From assembly GCF_000516555.1 (NCBI RefSeq), contig NZ_AZSJ01000007.1, forward strand, positions 1,103,836 through 1,167,835: a stretch of 64,000 nucleotides of DNA, read 5' to 3'. Position 1 is the stretch's first letter; each line of letters opens with the position of its first letter. The position numbers and the translations under genes were made by a program. The DNA is from Afipia sp. P52-10. GTDB lineage: Bacteria; Pseudomonadota; Alphaproteobacteria; Rhizobiales; Xanthobacteraceae. Positions 27,775 to 36,889 of this stretch are shown piece after piece. A model generated the notes under the pieces. That model saw only the letters and a program-made list of their open reading frames with translations, made no database searches and was not told the DNA's origin.

Positions 27775-29607
27775 ATGAACATCCACCCTGACATTGCGGC
27801 CCTGGTCGGCACGATCGATTTTGATCCGGACGCCCTCAAGGCAAAATATCTTGCCGAGCGTGACAAGCGCCTGCGGCCGGATGGCGTCGGCCAGTACATC
27901 GAGGTCAAGGAGCAGTTCTCGCGCTACATCGAAGACCCGTATGTGGAGCCGGGTTTCACCCGCGATCCGGTGCATGACGACGTCGATTTCGCCATCATCG
28001 GCGGCGGCTTCGGCGGCCTGTTGATGAGCGCGCGGTTGCGCGAGGCCGGGTTCGAGAAGCTTCGCGTGATCGAAAGCGGCGGCGACTTCGGCGGCACCTG
28101 GTATTGGAACCGCTATCCAGGCGCCATGTGCGACGTCGAGTCCTACTGCTACCTGCCGTTGCTCGAGGAACTCGGCTACATCCCGAAGCACAAATATTCC
28201 TTCGCGCCGGAAATCCTCGAACACAGCCGCCGCATCGCGCGCCACTATCGACTTTACGACGACGCATTGCTGCAGACGAGCATCAGCGGCCTGCAATGGG
28301 ACGAGGCGGACCAGCGCTGGATCGTCTCCACCGATCGCGGCGATCGCTTCCGGGCGCAGTACGTGGCGATCGCCAATGGCCCGCTCCATCGGCCGAAGCT
28401 GCCGGGCATTCCCGGCATCACCGAATTCAAGGGCCATACCTTTCACACCAGCCGCTGGGACTATCGCTACACCGGCGGCGACAGCTACGGCAATCTGACC
28501 GGCCTCAACGACAAGCGCGTCGCCATCATCGGCACCGGTGCGACCGCGGTGCAGTGCATCCCGCATCTCGGCGCCTCCGCCAAACAGCTTTACGTCTTCC
28601 AGCGCACCCCGTCCTCGATCGACGTCCGCAACAACCATGAGACCGATCCGGCCTGGGCCGCCACGCTCGAACCCGGCTGGCAAAGGCGGCGAATGGAGAA
28701 CTTCAACATTCTGGTCAGCGGCGGCGACCAGGACGAAGACTTGGTGCATGACGGCTGGACGGACATCTTCCGCAATCTCACCGGTAAGGCGGCGCTGGAA
28801 GCCTCAAAAAGGATCGGCCGGCGGCTGACGAGCACGGAGCGGGCCCAGCTGCTGGAACTCGCCGACTATAAGAAGATGAACCAGATCCGCGACCGCGTGG
28901 ATCAGATCGTCAAGGATCCCGCGACCGCCGCCGTGCTGAAGCCATGGTATCGGCAGTTCTGCAAGCGTCCCTGCTTCCATGACGAGTACCTGCAGACCTA
29001 CAACCGCCCGAACGTCACACTGATCGACACCAGCGGCAAGGGCGTCGAACGGATGACCGAGGACGGCGTGGTCGCGAACGGACAGGAATACAAGATCGAC
29101 TGCCTCATCTTCGCGACGGGGTTCGAGGTCGGAACGGCTTTCACCCGCCGCGCCGGTTACGAGGTGGTGGGCCGCGACGGCGCCAAGCTCTCCGACCACT
29201 GGGGCAATGGCATGCGGACGCTGCACGGCATGACCGCGCATGGCTTCCCGAACTGCTTCTTCGTCGGTCGCAGCCAGGCGGCAACCACCGTCAACCTGCC
29301 GCTCTCGCTGGAGAACCAGACCCGCCACATCACCTATATCGTCACGGAAGCGCGGGCACGCGGCTACAAGACGCTCGAACTCACGCCCGCCGCTGAAGAG
29401 GCTTATGTGCAGGAGGTGCGACGGCTGTCCGGCATCGGCGAAAACTTCTATCGGGAATGCACGCCGGGCTACTACAACAGCGAGGGCGCGCCCGGAAACA
29501 AGAACGGCTTCTTCTCCGAAACCTACGGCGCGGGGTCGCTGGTGTTCTTCGACATGCTCGACAAGTGGCGCTCGGAGGGCAAGCTCGCCGGCTTCGCGCT
29601 GCGCTAG
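27775..29607 (+). CDS. FAD-dependent Baeyer-Villiger-type monooxygenase
   Basis: Predicted NADPH/FAD monooxygenase of 610 aa that inserts oxygen next to a carbonyl, or acts on a similar ketone or amine. FAD motif GGGFGG at residues 76-81, and the Baeyer-Villiger-type fingerprint as FKGHTFHTSRWD, with the final residue Asp instead of the classical Pro. A second nucleotide motif is VAIIGTGATAVQ. The size and N-terminal extension (about 70 residues before the FAD motif) resemble cyclododecanone/phenylacetone-type enzymes. The ATG follows AAGGAACGACACGCG. It is divergent from the NTF2 / TPP genes, which suggests a catabolic unit for a ketone-type substrate. Confidence 0.9.
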   Translation: MNIHPDIAALVGTIDFDPDALKAKYLAERDKRLRPDGVGQYIEVKEQFSRYIEDPYVEPGFTRDPVHDDVDFAIIGGGFGGLLMSARLREAGFEKLRVIESGGDFGGTWYWNRYPGAMCDVESYCYLPLLEELGYIPKHKYSFAPEILEHSRRIARHYRLYDDALLQTSISGLQWDEADQRWIVSTDRGDRFRAQYVAIANGPLHRPKLPGIPGITEFKGHTFHTSRWDYRYTGGDSYGNLTGLNDKRVAIIGTGATAVQCIPHLGASAKQLYVFQRTPSSIDVRNNHETDPAWAATLEPGWQRRRMENFNILVSGGDQDEDLVHDGWTDIFRNLTGKAALEASKRIGRRLTSTERAQLLELADYKKMNQIRDRVDQIVKDPATAAVLKPWYRQFCKRPCFHDEYLQTYNRPNVTLIDTSGKGVERMTEDGVVANGQEYKIDCLIFATGFEVGTAFTRRAGYEVVGRDGAKLSDHWGNGMRTLHGMTAHGFPNCFFVGRSQAATTVNLPLSLENQTRHITYIVTEARARGYKTLELTPAAEEAYVQEVRRLSGIGENFYRECTPGYYNSEGAPGNKNGFFSETYGAGSLVFFDMLDKWRSEGKLAGFALR

Positions 29608-29632
29608 CGTAGCCCTGCGAGACGCCTCGCGG

Positions 29633-30346
29633 TCAGGCGCGGCACATCAGCTTGAGCGTGACCGCGAAGCGGATGCTGCGCCGGCCGGTGAAAGCGGTGG
29701 CGATTGCCTCCGCACCATCGGCGTTGCACGATCCGGACAATCCCATACCGACCTCCTGACCGCCGAACAGCGAGAGCGCGGGATCGGCCGGCGTGTGCTC
29801 CTGGCTGACGATTTCACCTTTCCAGCGCCCCTCGGACGACGAGTATGAGCCCAGGTAGTAGAAAAACGCGTCGCCGCCGAGAATGCAGCCGTCCACCATC
29901 ACCATGACGCCGGTGTTGCCACCGGCCACGCCGTCGAGCGCATGGATGTGGATCGCATAGAGCCCATTGGCGAGCCCGCCTTCGCCGACCGTGCCGGCCA
30001 GCGGGCTTTCCTCCTCGCGCAGCGGTCGCATCACCGCATTGAAGACGCCGGGCGCCTGCGGCGAAGAGCCCTCGAACTGGAAGGCATCATCCCGCGCGTG
30101 ACCGCGCACGGCGATTGATGCCACATCGGAACCGAGCATCGCTCGGTAGTTCGGATCGTCATGATGACGCTGGGTTGAAATCTCTGCGACAATTTCGCCA
30201 TCCACCTCGCGGTAGGTGCCGATATGCGCGAACGCGGAGTTGCCACCGAACATCCGTCCGCCGCGCGCGTACATCACGCTGCGCCCCGTCGCGTCACCGA
30301 ACCGATATTCGACCTTGTAAAGTCCGCCAAGCCGCACGCCCGCCAT
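29633..30346 (-). CDS. GrlR-like protein with two tandem copies of the domain
   Basis: About 237 aa made of two similar halves. The first starts GLYKVEYRFGD and contains SVMYARGGRMFGGNSAFAHIG; the second starts GLYAIHIHALDG and contains VMVMVDGCILGGDAFFYYLG. Both resemble the lipocalin-like GrlR fold known as a negative regulator of the enteropathogenic E. coli type III secretion locus. No GrlA partner and no secretion gene lies here, so the role is open. The ATG at 30346 sits 7 residues before the domain; another ATG at 30376 is possible. Its stop is 26 bp from the monooxygenase stop on the other strand. Confidence 0.75.
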   Translation of the reverse strand: MAGVRLGGLYKVEYRFGDATGRSVMYARGGRMFGGNSAFAHIGTYREVDGEIVAEISTQRHHDDPNYRAMLGSDVASIAVRGHARDDAFQFEGSSPQAPGVFNAVMRPLREEESPLAGTVGEGGLANGLYAIHIHALDGVAGGNTGVMVMVDGCILGGDAFFYYLGSYSSSEGRWKGEIVSQEHTPADPALSLFGGQEVGMGLSGSCNADGAEAIATAFTGRRSIRFAVTLKLMCRA

Positions 30347-30598
30347 CCCACGATGCCACTGCGACACATCGCCCAATGCGAACCCGTGATAGGGGCAGCT
30401 GGGCTAACCCCTTGAGCTGCAAGCCGCTCCGGAACCGTAGCACGGATATATCGCAGCTTGCGGCCGTCATCCGCCTGGGCCCGGCAGGAATCATCATCAA
30501 TTCGTGAACCTCCAGGCCCCCTTGCGTGACTCACATCACGATAGGTGCGGCCATCCAGCCCTAAAAGCCGCGGAGCAGTCGTTTTGAAGGTCTGGAAT

Positions 30599-30832
30599 AT
30601 GCAAGAATCGAAATCGCCTCTTCAGCTCCGCTCCGGAGATCGCGTCCGTCTCAATCAGCTCGGCAAGGAACGAAGCCCGAAGATCGCAGTGGAGACAGGC
30701 GTCATCGTCGGACGCACCCGCGGCTCCGGTTTCTATGTTCTGCTCGACGGAAACGCGACGCCAAGCCTGTTTCACCACACCTACATCGATCGTGACGAGG
30801 ACGTACCGAGCCCGAGCGTCACCTCATCATAG
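30599..30832 (+). CDS. small KOW-like hypothetical protein, 77 aa
   Basis: Starts at an ATG after GAAGGTCTGGAAT. The product begins MQESKSPLQLRSGDRVRLNQ and contains GVIVGRTRGSGFYVLLDGN, a pattern of small beta-barrel (KOW/SH3-like) proteins. No signal or membrane segment. It is a single gene between the GrlR-like gene and a dispersed repeat. The function is unknown; an RNA- or protein-binding role would be speculation. Confidence 0.6.
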   Translation: MQESKSPLQLRSGDRVRLNQLGKERSPKIAVETGVIVGRTRGSGFYVLLDGNATPSLFHHTYIDRDEDVPSPSVTSS

Positions 30833-30848
30833 AGGCCGGCTACGCATG

Positions 30849-30948
30849 AGAAGTGATCCGGAAAAGTGTGAAGCGGTTTTCCGAAAGGATCATGCTCAAA
30901 CTGAGATGAAGCGCGAGGACGATTCGTCCAAATCTCATCGCGCTTTAG
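30849..30948. repeat. dispersed double-hairpin repeat, copy 2 (reverse orientation)
   Basis: Reads as the reverse complement of the repeats at 15277 and 57701: GATCCGGAAAAGTGTGAAGC, then the TTTTCCGAAAGGATCATGC arm, then the GCGCGAGG...CTCATCGCGCTTTA half. It starts 17 bp after the stop of the small gene at 30832, so this copy too borders a gene end. Confidence 0.75.
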
Positions 30949-31007
30949 GACCTCGTTAGATGGTATCGAATAGACATCAAGACTAGCCCTCGCTCGGCCT
31001 GCCCTGG

Positions 31008-31334
31008 ATGTTCAAGATGCCCCCTGCCGATCGGCGTAAAGCCCCGCGCGTTGACTTCTCGCACGACCTGCCGGCCCGTATGATCGCGATCGACGGCACC
31101 TGGCACCATGCGTGTTGGATTTCCGACATCTCGGAAAGCGGGGCCAAGCTGCAGATCGACGGATCGATCGCCATGCCGCGTTCGACGGAATTCTTCCTGC
31201 TACTGTCGGGCACCGGAACAGCGCATCGACGCTGTGAACTTGCCTGGATCAATGGCGACCAACTCGGCGTCAAATTCGTGCGGCATCCGGCCAAGCGCAC
31301 GGTCGCAAGAACCGCCAGCCGCCCGCGGGGCTAA
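31008..31334 (+). CDS. PilZ-domain protein (probable c-di-GMP binding)
   Basis: A 108-residue single PilZ domain. The N-terminal RxxxR loop is DRRKAPRVDF (about residues 8-17), and the second motif DISESGAKLQ corresponds to the D/NxSxxG signature that completes the c-di-GMP site. Strands follow (FFLLLSGTGTAHRRCELAWI, QLGVKFV). Start at 31008 (MFKMPPADRR) or 31017. As a stand-alone PilZ protein it would be a second-messenger receptor acting through partner binding. A c-di-GMP turnover protein is encoded at 57833-60322, but no direct link is visible. Confidence 0.85.
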   Translation: MFKMPPADRRKAPRVDFSHDLPARMIAIDGTWHHACWISDISESGAKLQIDGSIAMPRSTEFFLLLSGTGTAHRRCELAWINGDQLGVKFVRHPAKRTVARTASRPRG

Positions 31335-31373
31335 CCCACAAGCGGCTGGATATGGCTTCCAGCGACTGTCCCG

Positions 31374-34300
31374 CTATGACACCGCAGCCGGCGCCTCGGC
31401 GGCCGATTCAACAGGCTTCTCCGGCGGCTGCTTGATGCGGAACCAGGCCACATACAGCGCCGGCAGGAACACGAGCGTCAGCAACGTGCCCGCGATGATA
31501 CCGCCCATCATCGCATAGGCCATCGGCCCCCAGAACACCTCGCGCGCGATCGGGATCAGCGCCAGGCTCGCCGCAGCCGCCGTCAGCATGATCGGCCGCA
31601 TGCGGTGTTCTGTCGCTTCGATCACGGCGTGCCACGGATCATGCCCCTCACGCCGCAGTTCCTCGATCTGGACGATCAGAATGACCGAGTTGCGGATCAG
31701 GATGCCGATCAGGGCCAGCACGCCCAGGATCGCGACGAAGCCGAGCGGCGCGCGACTCGGCAGCAGCGCGGCCACCACGCCGATCAGCCCGAGCGGGGCC
31801 ACCGCCACCACCAGGAACAGACGCTGGAAGCTCTGCAGCTGGATCATCAGCAGCGTCGCCATCACGAACAGCATGACCGGCACGATCGCCGCGATCGGCC
31901 CTTGCCCCTTGGCACTTTCCTCGACGGCGCCTGCCGTCTGCACCTGATAGCCTTCCGGCAGTTGCGCGATGAACGCGTTCACGGCGGGCGCAAGCTGGTT
32001 GACCACCGTTGCCGGTTGCAGGTCGCTGATGAGGCCGGCCTTGATGGTGATGGTCGGCTGCCGGCTGCGCCGCCACACCACCGGCTGCTCGATCTGATAC
32101 GCGAACGTCGCGACCGCGGCGAGCGGCACCGCCTGCCCGCCCTTGGCCGGAAGCTGCAGGTTCTGGAAGGTTTCAAGCGAGTTGCGTTCGGCGGCGCGCG
32201 CGCGGCCCACCACGTCGACGAGATAGATGCTGTCGCGGACTTGGGTGATCGCCGATCCGCCGACGACACCATTCAACGACGATGCAATGTCTTCGGAGCT
32301 GACGCCGAGCTGGCGCGCCTTGTCCTGCAGCACATCCACCTTGACGACGCGCGCGGGCTCGTTCCAGTCATAAACGACGCCGCCGACATTGGGATTCTTG
32401 CCGACGATGCTGGCGAGCGATTGCGCATAGTCGCGCACCTTTTGGATCTGCGGCCCGCTGAGACGATACTGGATCGGCCGTCCGACCGGCGGACCAAGGT
32501 CCATCGCCTTGACGAACGCGTCGATGCCGACGAAGTCACGCTGAATGATCGCATTCAGCTTGGCCCGAACCCGCTCGCGCGCTTCCAGGCTCTTGGTCAC
32601 GATGATGACCTGGCCGAAATTCGGACTGGCGGGCTGCACGTCGAACGACAGCACGAAGCGGACCGCGCCCTGCCCGACATAGGACGACCAGCGCTCGATG
32701 TCGTCATCGCCCTGCAGGTGGGTCTCGAACCGGTCCATCAGCGTCTTGGTCTCGGCGATCGACGCGCTTTGCGGCAGCGTCCAGTCGACGATCAGCTCAG
32801 GCCGATCGGACGCCGGGAAAAACTGCTGTTGGACGAACCCCATGCCGACCACCGACAGCAGGAAAAGGGCCGCCGTTGCGCCGATGGTGAGCCAGCGATG
32901 GCTGACCGCCCAGAGCAGCAGGCGCGAGAACGCGGCGGCGAAGCGGCCCGGCCTCTCGTCATGCTTCTTCATCGTCTCGGGCAGAACCGTAACACCGAGC
33001 AATGGCGTGAACAGCACAGCCACCACCCATGAGACAATCAGCGACACGGCGATCACGACGAACAGCGTGAAGGTGAACTCACCCGCGGCGCTGCCGTTCA
33101 GACCGACCGGAATGAAGCTGGCGATCGTCACCAGCGTCCCGGTCAACATCGGAAACGCGGTATGGGTGTAGACATAGGTCGCGGCCTTCCTCAGATTGTC
33201 GCCGACCTCGAGCCGCGCCACCATCATCTCCACGGCGATCATCGCGTCGTCCACCAACAGGCCGAGAGCGATGATCAGCGCGCCGAGTGAAATGCGCTGC
33301 AACGAGATGCCGAGATAGGCCATCGTCAGGAAGGTGATCGCCAGCACCAGCGGGATCGACAAAGCAACCACGAGACCGGCGCGCATGCCGAGACTGACGA
33401 ACGAGACCGCGAGCACGATCACCACCGCCTCGAACAGCGCGCGGGTGAAGCCGCCGACCGCCTCCTCCACCACCACCGGCTGATCGGAGACCAGATGCAC
33501 ACCGACACCGATCGGCAGCTCGCTTTCGATGATCCGCATCTTCGCCTTTAGCGCCTCGCCGAACTCGAGCAGGTTCGCGTTCGGCTTCATGCCGATCGCG
33601 AGCCCGATCGCCGGCTGCCCCTTGAAGCGGAACAAGGAGGATGGCGGATCGGTGTAGCCACGGGTGACCGTCGCCACGTCGCTGAGACGGAAGAAGCGGT
33701 CATTGATGCGGAAGTTGACTGCCCGCAGGCTCTCCTCGGAAGCAAACTGCCCGCCGACCCGCAGCGCCACCCGTTCCGGCCCCGCCTGAATCACGCCGGA
33801 CGGCGTGATCGCGTTCTGCGACTGCAGCGTGCGGATGATCGCCTGCTGATCGACGCCGAGTGCTGCGATCTGCCGGGTCGAGAACTCCAGATAGATCACC
33901 TCGTCGCGCACGCCGATCAGGTCGACCTTGCCGACATTCGGCACAGTGAGCACCTGTGCCCGCACGTTCTCGACGTAGTCCCGAAGCTGGCGCGGACTCA
34001 GCCCGTCGGCGGTGAAGGCGTAGACGTTGCCGAACACATCGCCGAACCGATCGTTGAAGACGGGGCCGACGATGCCTTGCGGGAAGTCGCCACGGATGTC
34101 GCCGATCATGTTGCGGACGCGCAGCCAGGTCGGCGTCACATCGCTGGCCTTGGTCGTATCCTTCAGGTTGACGAAGATCGTGGTCTGGCCCGGCGTCGTC
34201 ATGCTCCTGGTGAAATCGAGCGACTCCAGTTCCTCGAGCTTCTTCTCGATCCGATCGGTGATCTGGCTGATCGTGTCTTCAACCGAGGCACCCGGCCATT

Positions 34301-34457
34301 TGGCCTGGATCACCATCGTCTTGATGGTGAAGTTCGGGTCCTCCTCGCGGCCGAGATGGATATAGGAGAAGATGCCAGCGAGCGTCGCCGCGATCATGAA
34401 ATACCAGACCAGCGAGCGGTGGCTGAGCGCCCAGTCCGAGAGATTGAAGCCCTTCAC
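31374..34457 (-). CDS. RND efflux pump permease (AcrB/HAE1 family)
   Basis: Proton-driven inner-membrane export pump of 1027 aa. It has about twelve hydrophobic helices, two large periplasmic loops and a proton-relay motif in the fourth helix (GALIIALGLLVDDAMIAVEM, paired Asp). The N-terminus MKGFNLSDWALSHRSLVWYF is typical of the branch found in Pseudomonas and rhizobia. The start overlaps the stop of the adjacent adaptor gene (ATGA). No outer-membrane channel gene is next to it, so it must use a TolC-like channel encoded elsewhere. Substrate unknown. Confidence 0.95.
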   Translation of the reverse strand: MKGFNLSDWALSHRSLVWYFMIAATLAGIFSYIHLGREEDPNFTIKTMVIQAKWPGASVEDTISQITDRIEKKLEELESLDFTRSMTTPGQTTIFVNLKDTTKASDVTPTWLRVRNMIGDIRGDFPQGIVGPVFNDRFGDVFGNVYAFTADGLSPRQLRDYVENVRAQVLTVPNVGKVDLIGVRDEVIYLEFSTRQIAALGVDQQAIIRTLQSQNAITPSGVIQAGPERVALRVGGQFASEESLRAVNFRINDRFFRLSDVATVTRGYTDPPSSLFRFKGQPAIGLAIGMKPNANLLEFGEALKAKMRIIESELPIGVGVHLVSDQPVVVEEAVGGFTRALFEAVVIVLAVSFVSLGMRAGLVVALSIPLVLAITFLTMAYLGISLQRISLGALIIALGLLVDDAMIAVEMMVARLEVGDNLRKAATYVYTHTAFPMLTGTLVTIASFIPVGLNGSAAGEFTFTLFVVIAVSLIVSWVVAVLFTPLLGVTVLPETMKKHDERPGRFAAAFSRLLLWAVSHRWLTIGATAALFLLSVVGMGFVQQQFFPASDRPELIVDWTLPQSASIAETKTLMDRFETHLQGDDDIERWSSYVGQGAVRFVLSFDVQPASPNFGQVIIVTKSLEARERVRAKLNAIIQRDFVGIDAFVKAMDLGPPVGRPIQYRLSGPQIQKVRDYAQSLASIVGKNPNVGGVVYDWNEPARVVKVDVLQDKARQLGVSSEDIASSLNGVVGGSAITQVRDSIYLVDVVGRARAAERNSLETFQNLQLPAKGGQAVPLAAVATFAYQIEQPVVWRRSRQPTITIKAGLISDLQPATVVNQLAPAVNAFIAQLPEGYQVQTAGAVEESAKGQGPIAAIVPVMLFVMATLLMIQLQSFQRLFLVVAVAPLGLIGVVAALLPSRAPLGFVAILGVLALIGILIRNSVILIVQIEELRREGHDPWHAVIEATEHRMRPIMLTAAAASLALIPIAREVFWGPMAYAMMGGIIAGTLLTLVFLPALYVAWFRIKQPPEKPVESAAEAPAAVS

Positions 34458-35587
34458 GGATTTGCCTCTTGCGCAAGTTTCACGGTCTGCCCCGGCTTAA
34501 GACTGTGGACGCCGGCAATCACCACTCGCACCCCCGCCGCCAGTCCATCGACGACCTGGAAATCCTGATCGTTGCGCTCGGCAACTTTGATCTCTTGCAG
34601 GCTGACCGTCTTGCTGGCGGGATCCACGGTCCAAACCATGGTCTTGCCGTCGCGCTCCAGCAGCGCCGAGGCCGGCAACTGGATCGCCGGCTTCGACGAC
34701 GTGGTCAGGTAGGCGGTAATGGTCGTGCCGAGACGGAAGTTCTCCGGCGGCTTGTCGAGCGTGATCTTGACGCGCCGGGTCCGCGTGGTGGCGTCGGCCT
34801 GCGGCGCGACCTCGCGCACCTTGCCGTCGATCATCAGCGTGGGATCGACCTGCAGCGCAACCTCGAAGCGCGCGCCAGGCGCAAGCGTGTTGGCGATGTC
34901 TTCAGGCACGTCCACCACCGCCTCGCGAATATCGGGGCGCGCCACGGTGATCACCGCCTGCCCCGGCGAAACCACCTGCCCCACCTCCGCATCCACCGAC
35001 GTCACGATGCCGTCGAAGTCGGTGCGCAGCTTGCTATAGCCGAGTTGCTCCTGCGCTTTGGCCAGGTTGGCTTCCGCCTGCGAGACCATCGCCGTTGCCG
35101 TCTGCTGCGCCTGTTGCGCGCTTTCGAACTCGGCCCGCGTCGCCGTGTTCTGCTGCAGCAGGATCTGCTGGCGGCCGAGAACGCCGGAGGCATTGACCAG
35201 ACGCGCCTGCGCGTTGGCGACGTCGGCTTGCGCGGTGCGCACACCCAATTCCAGTGCGACCGCGTCGATCGCGGCGAGCTGCTGGTCCTTCTTGACCATA
35301 TCGCCGACATTGACGTCGCGGGCGATCACGCGGCCGAGCACACGGAAGCCGAATCCGACCTTGTATTGCGGCTCGACCGTTCCGGCAAAACCGAGCGTAC
35401 GCTCGCTCTGCGGCGCCACCACCATCGACAGCACGGGGCGCACGGGCGGCGGCGGCTCCTTCTCCTTGCAGGCGGTGAGCGCGCATGCGATCGCAGCCGA
35501 TGTCAGAAGAGCGGTGGAGGCTCTCATGGCTTGGGCTTTGAGGGCTTGTGCTTTGAAGGCTTGGGCTTTGAAGGCTTGGGCTCTCAT
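34454..35587 (-). CDS. RND periplasmic adaptor lipoprotein (second adaptor) with repeat-encoded N-terminus
   Basis: Membrane-fusion protein of 377 aa that links the pump to an outer-membrane channel. A lipobox (IACALTAC) anchors it, followed by the hairpin domain and barrel typical of the HlyD/AcrA family (VGFGFRVLGRVIARDVNVGD, LRTDFDGIVTSVDAEVGQVV). The ATG at 35587 overlaps the stop of the upstream adaptor gene (ATGA) but adds 20 residues of pentapeptide repeats (MRAQA FKAQA FKAQA LKAQA); the ATG at 35527 gives the usual lipoprotein leader. I kept the coupled start, with the shorter form as a real alternative. Confidence 0.88.
   Translation of the reverse strand: MRAQAFKAQAFKAQALKAQAMRASTALLTSAAIACALTACKEKEPPPPVRPVLSMVVAPQSERTLGFAGTVEPQYKVGFGFRVLGRVIARDVNVGDMVKKDQQLAAIDAVALELGVRTAQADVANAQARLVNASGVLGRQQILLQQNTATRAEFESAQQAQQTATAMVSQAEANLAKAQEQLGYSKLRTDFDGIVTSVDAEVGQVVSPGQAVITVARPDIREAVVDVPEDIANTLAPGARFEVALQVDPTLMIDGKVREVAPQADATTRTRRVKITLDKPPENFRLGTTITAYLTTSSKPAIQLPASALLERDGKTMVWTVDPASKTVSLQEIKVAERNDQDFQVVDGLAAGVRVVIAGVHSLKPGQTVKLAQEANP
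35528..35587 (-). repeat. four tandem 15-bp units at the start of the second adaptor gene
   Basis: On the minus strand the unit is [A/C/T]T[G/C]A[G/A]AGC[C/A]CAAGCC repeated four times, each encoding a pentapeptide of the form (M/F/L)(R/K)AQA. ATGAGAGCC occurs both before the array (35587) and directly after it (35527), as if the array grew inside the start region by slippage. Confidence 0.75.
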
Positions 35588-36672
35588 GGCTTGGCACTCC
35601 CAGCCAGCGCCACGATCTGGTCAGGCCGCAGCAGATAGGCGCCGCGAGTCACCACGATATCGCCAGGCTTGAGGCCGTCGCGGACGACGATGTGCTGAGT
35701 CTCGAACGCATCGACCGTGATCGGCTTCAGTGATGCCGCCTTGCTTTGCGGATCGACGACCCACACCGCCGGACGGCCGTCGTGCGAGAACAGCGCGCTT
35801 GCCGGCAGCACGATGCGGCTGCGGGCCTTGAACTTGCCGGAGCCCACCACGGCCGCACCCAGCGCCATCGCCGGTGGCGGATCGTTGATCGTGACCTTGA
35901 CCCGAATCGTCCCCATCTGCGGATCGATGGTCGGCGAAATCTCGCGGACGGTGCCGGACGCGCGCACGGACGGATCGCTCACCAGCGTCAGCTCGATCGT
36001 CGGATCACCCGGTTCGCGCGTCAGGATCAACTCGTTGATGTTGAAGACCGCATCGAGCGCCCCATCCTGCGCCAGCGTGAAGATCGCCTGCGCGGCCTGC
36101 ACGATCTGGCCGACTTCGGCGTTCCTGGCGGTGATGACGCCTGACGCGCTGGCGTGCAATTCAGTATAGCCGAGCTGGTCGCGCGCCGTCGCAAGCTGCG
36201 CATTGGCAGAGTCCATCGAGCCCTGCGCGGTCTTGAACACCTGCTCGGCTTGATCATAGTCGCGCCGGGTCGTATAACCACCTTCGAGCAGCGTTTTCTG
36301 TCGTTCGAAGGTTGCCGTTGCCTGTTTCAGGCTTGCCTGCGAGGCCTCGACGGACGCTTGGGCGGCATTGAGATTGGCGATCTGTTCCTGCGGATCGATC
36401 TTGGCCAGAAGATCCCCCGCCTTTACTCGGCTGCCGACATCGACCTTGCGCTCGATCAGCTTGCCGCTGACCCGAAACGACAGATCGTTCTGGATGCGGG
36501 CCTTGACCTCCCCGGTCAGTGATACCGTCGGCGAATAATCGCTGAGCGTGGCGACTTCGGTGACGACACTCATCGGAGTCTGGGGCGGTGCGGCCTGATC
36601 CTGACATCCACCCAGCGCAAACGTCAGTGCGAGAGCAACGAATCCTGGCAGGCGCCACGGTTTTGGAAGCAT
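35584..36672 (-). CDS. RND periplasmic adaptor lipoprotein (first adaptor)
   Basis: Membrane-fusion protein of 362 aa. It has a lipoprotein leader with lipobox LGGC (MLPKPWRLPGFVALALTF before it), the biotinyl-like and coiled-coil hairpin segments (LSFRVSGKLIERKVDVGSRV, DLLAKIDPQEQIANLNAAQ) and a barrel region ending VTRGAYLLRPDQIVALAG. The ATG at 36672 follows CAGGGCG; an ATG 30 bp upstream is possible. First gene of a three-gene operon (two adaptors and one pump) joined by ATGA overlaps. The two adaptors are related but clearly different, so they may pair as a heteromer or allow alternative channels. Confidence 0.93.
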   Translation of the reverse strand: MLPKPWRLPGFVALALTFALGGCQDQAAPPQTPMSVVTEVATLSDYSPTVSLTGEVKARIQNDLSFRVSGKLIERKVDVGSRVKAGDLLAKIDPQEQIANLNAAQASVEASQASLKQATATFERQKTLLEGGYTTRRDYDQAEQVFKTAQGSMDSANAQLATARDQLGYTELHASASGVITARNAEVGQIVQAAQAIFTLAQDGALDAVFNINELILTREPGDPTIELTLVSDPSVRASGTVREISPTIDPQMGTIRVKVTINDPPPAMALGAAVVGSGKFKARSRIVLPASALFSHDGRPAVWVVDPQSKAASLKPITVDAFETQHIVVRDGLKPGDIVVTRGAYLLRPDQIVALAGSAKP

Positions 36673-36889
36673 CGCCCTGCACCCCCTGCATTCAGCAATC
36701 ATCTCAGCCTGACTCGACCGCTCTTAACAGAAATCCGGCACACAAGAAATCACGCGAGAACCGGCCCTCGGGCCGCTCCGCGACATGGTGGGACCTGCGC
36801 TTTCCGAAAAGATCATGCCGAAAACAAGAACTGAAGTTGGCAGCACCGAGGCACTACAACGGGCTGCATCACGATCGAAGGAGACCTCA

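Noticed and set aside
31605-33032. Long plus-strand open frame inside the RND pump gene
   Set aside because: Antisense of a conserved permease; translation is His/Arg/Asp-rich low complexity without a domain.
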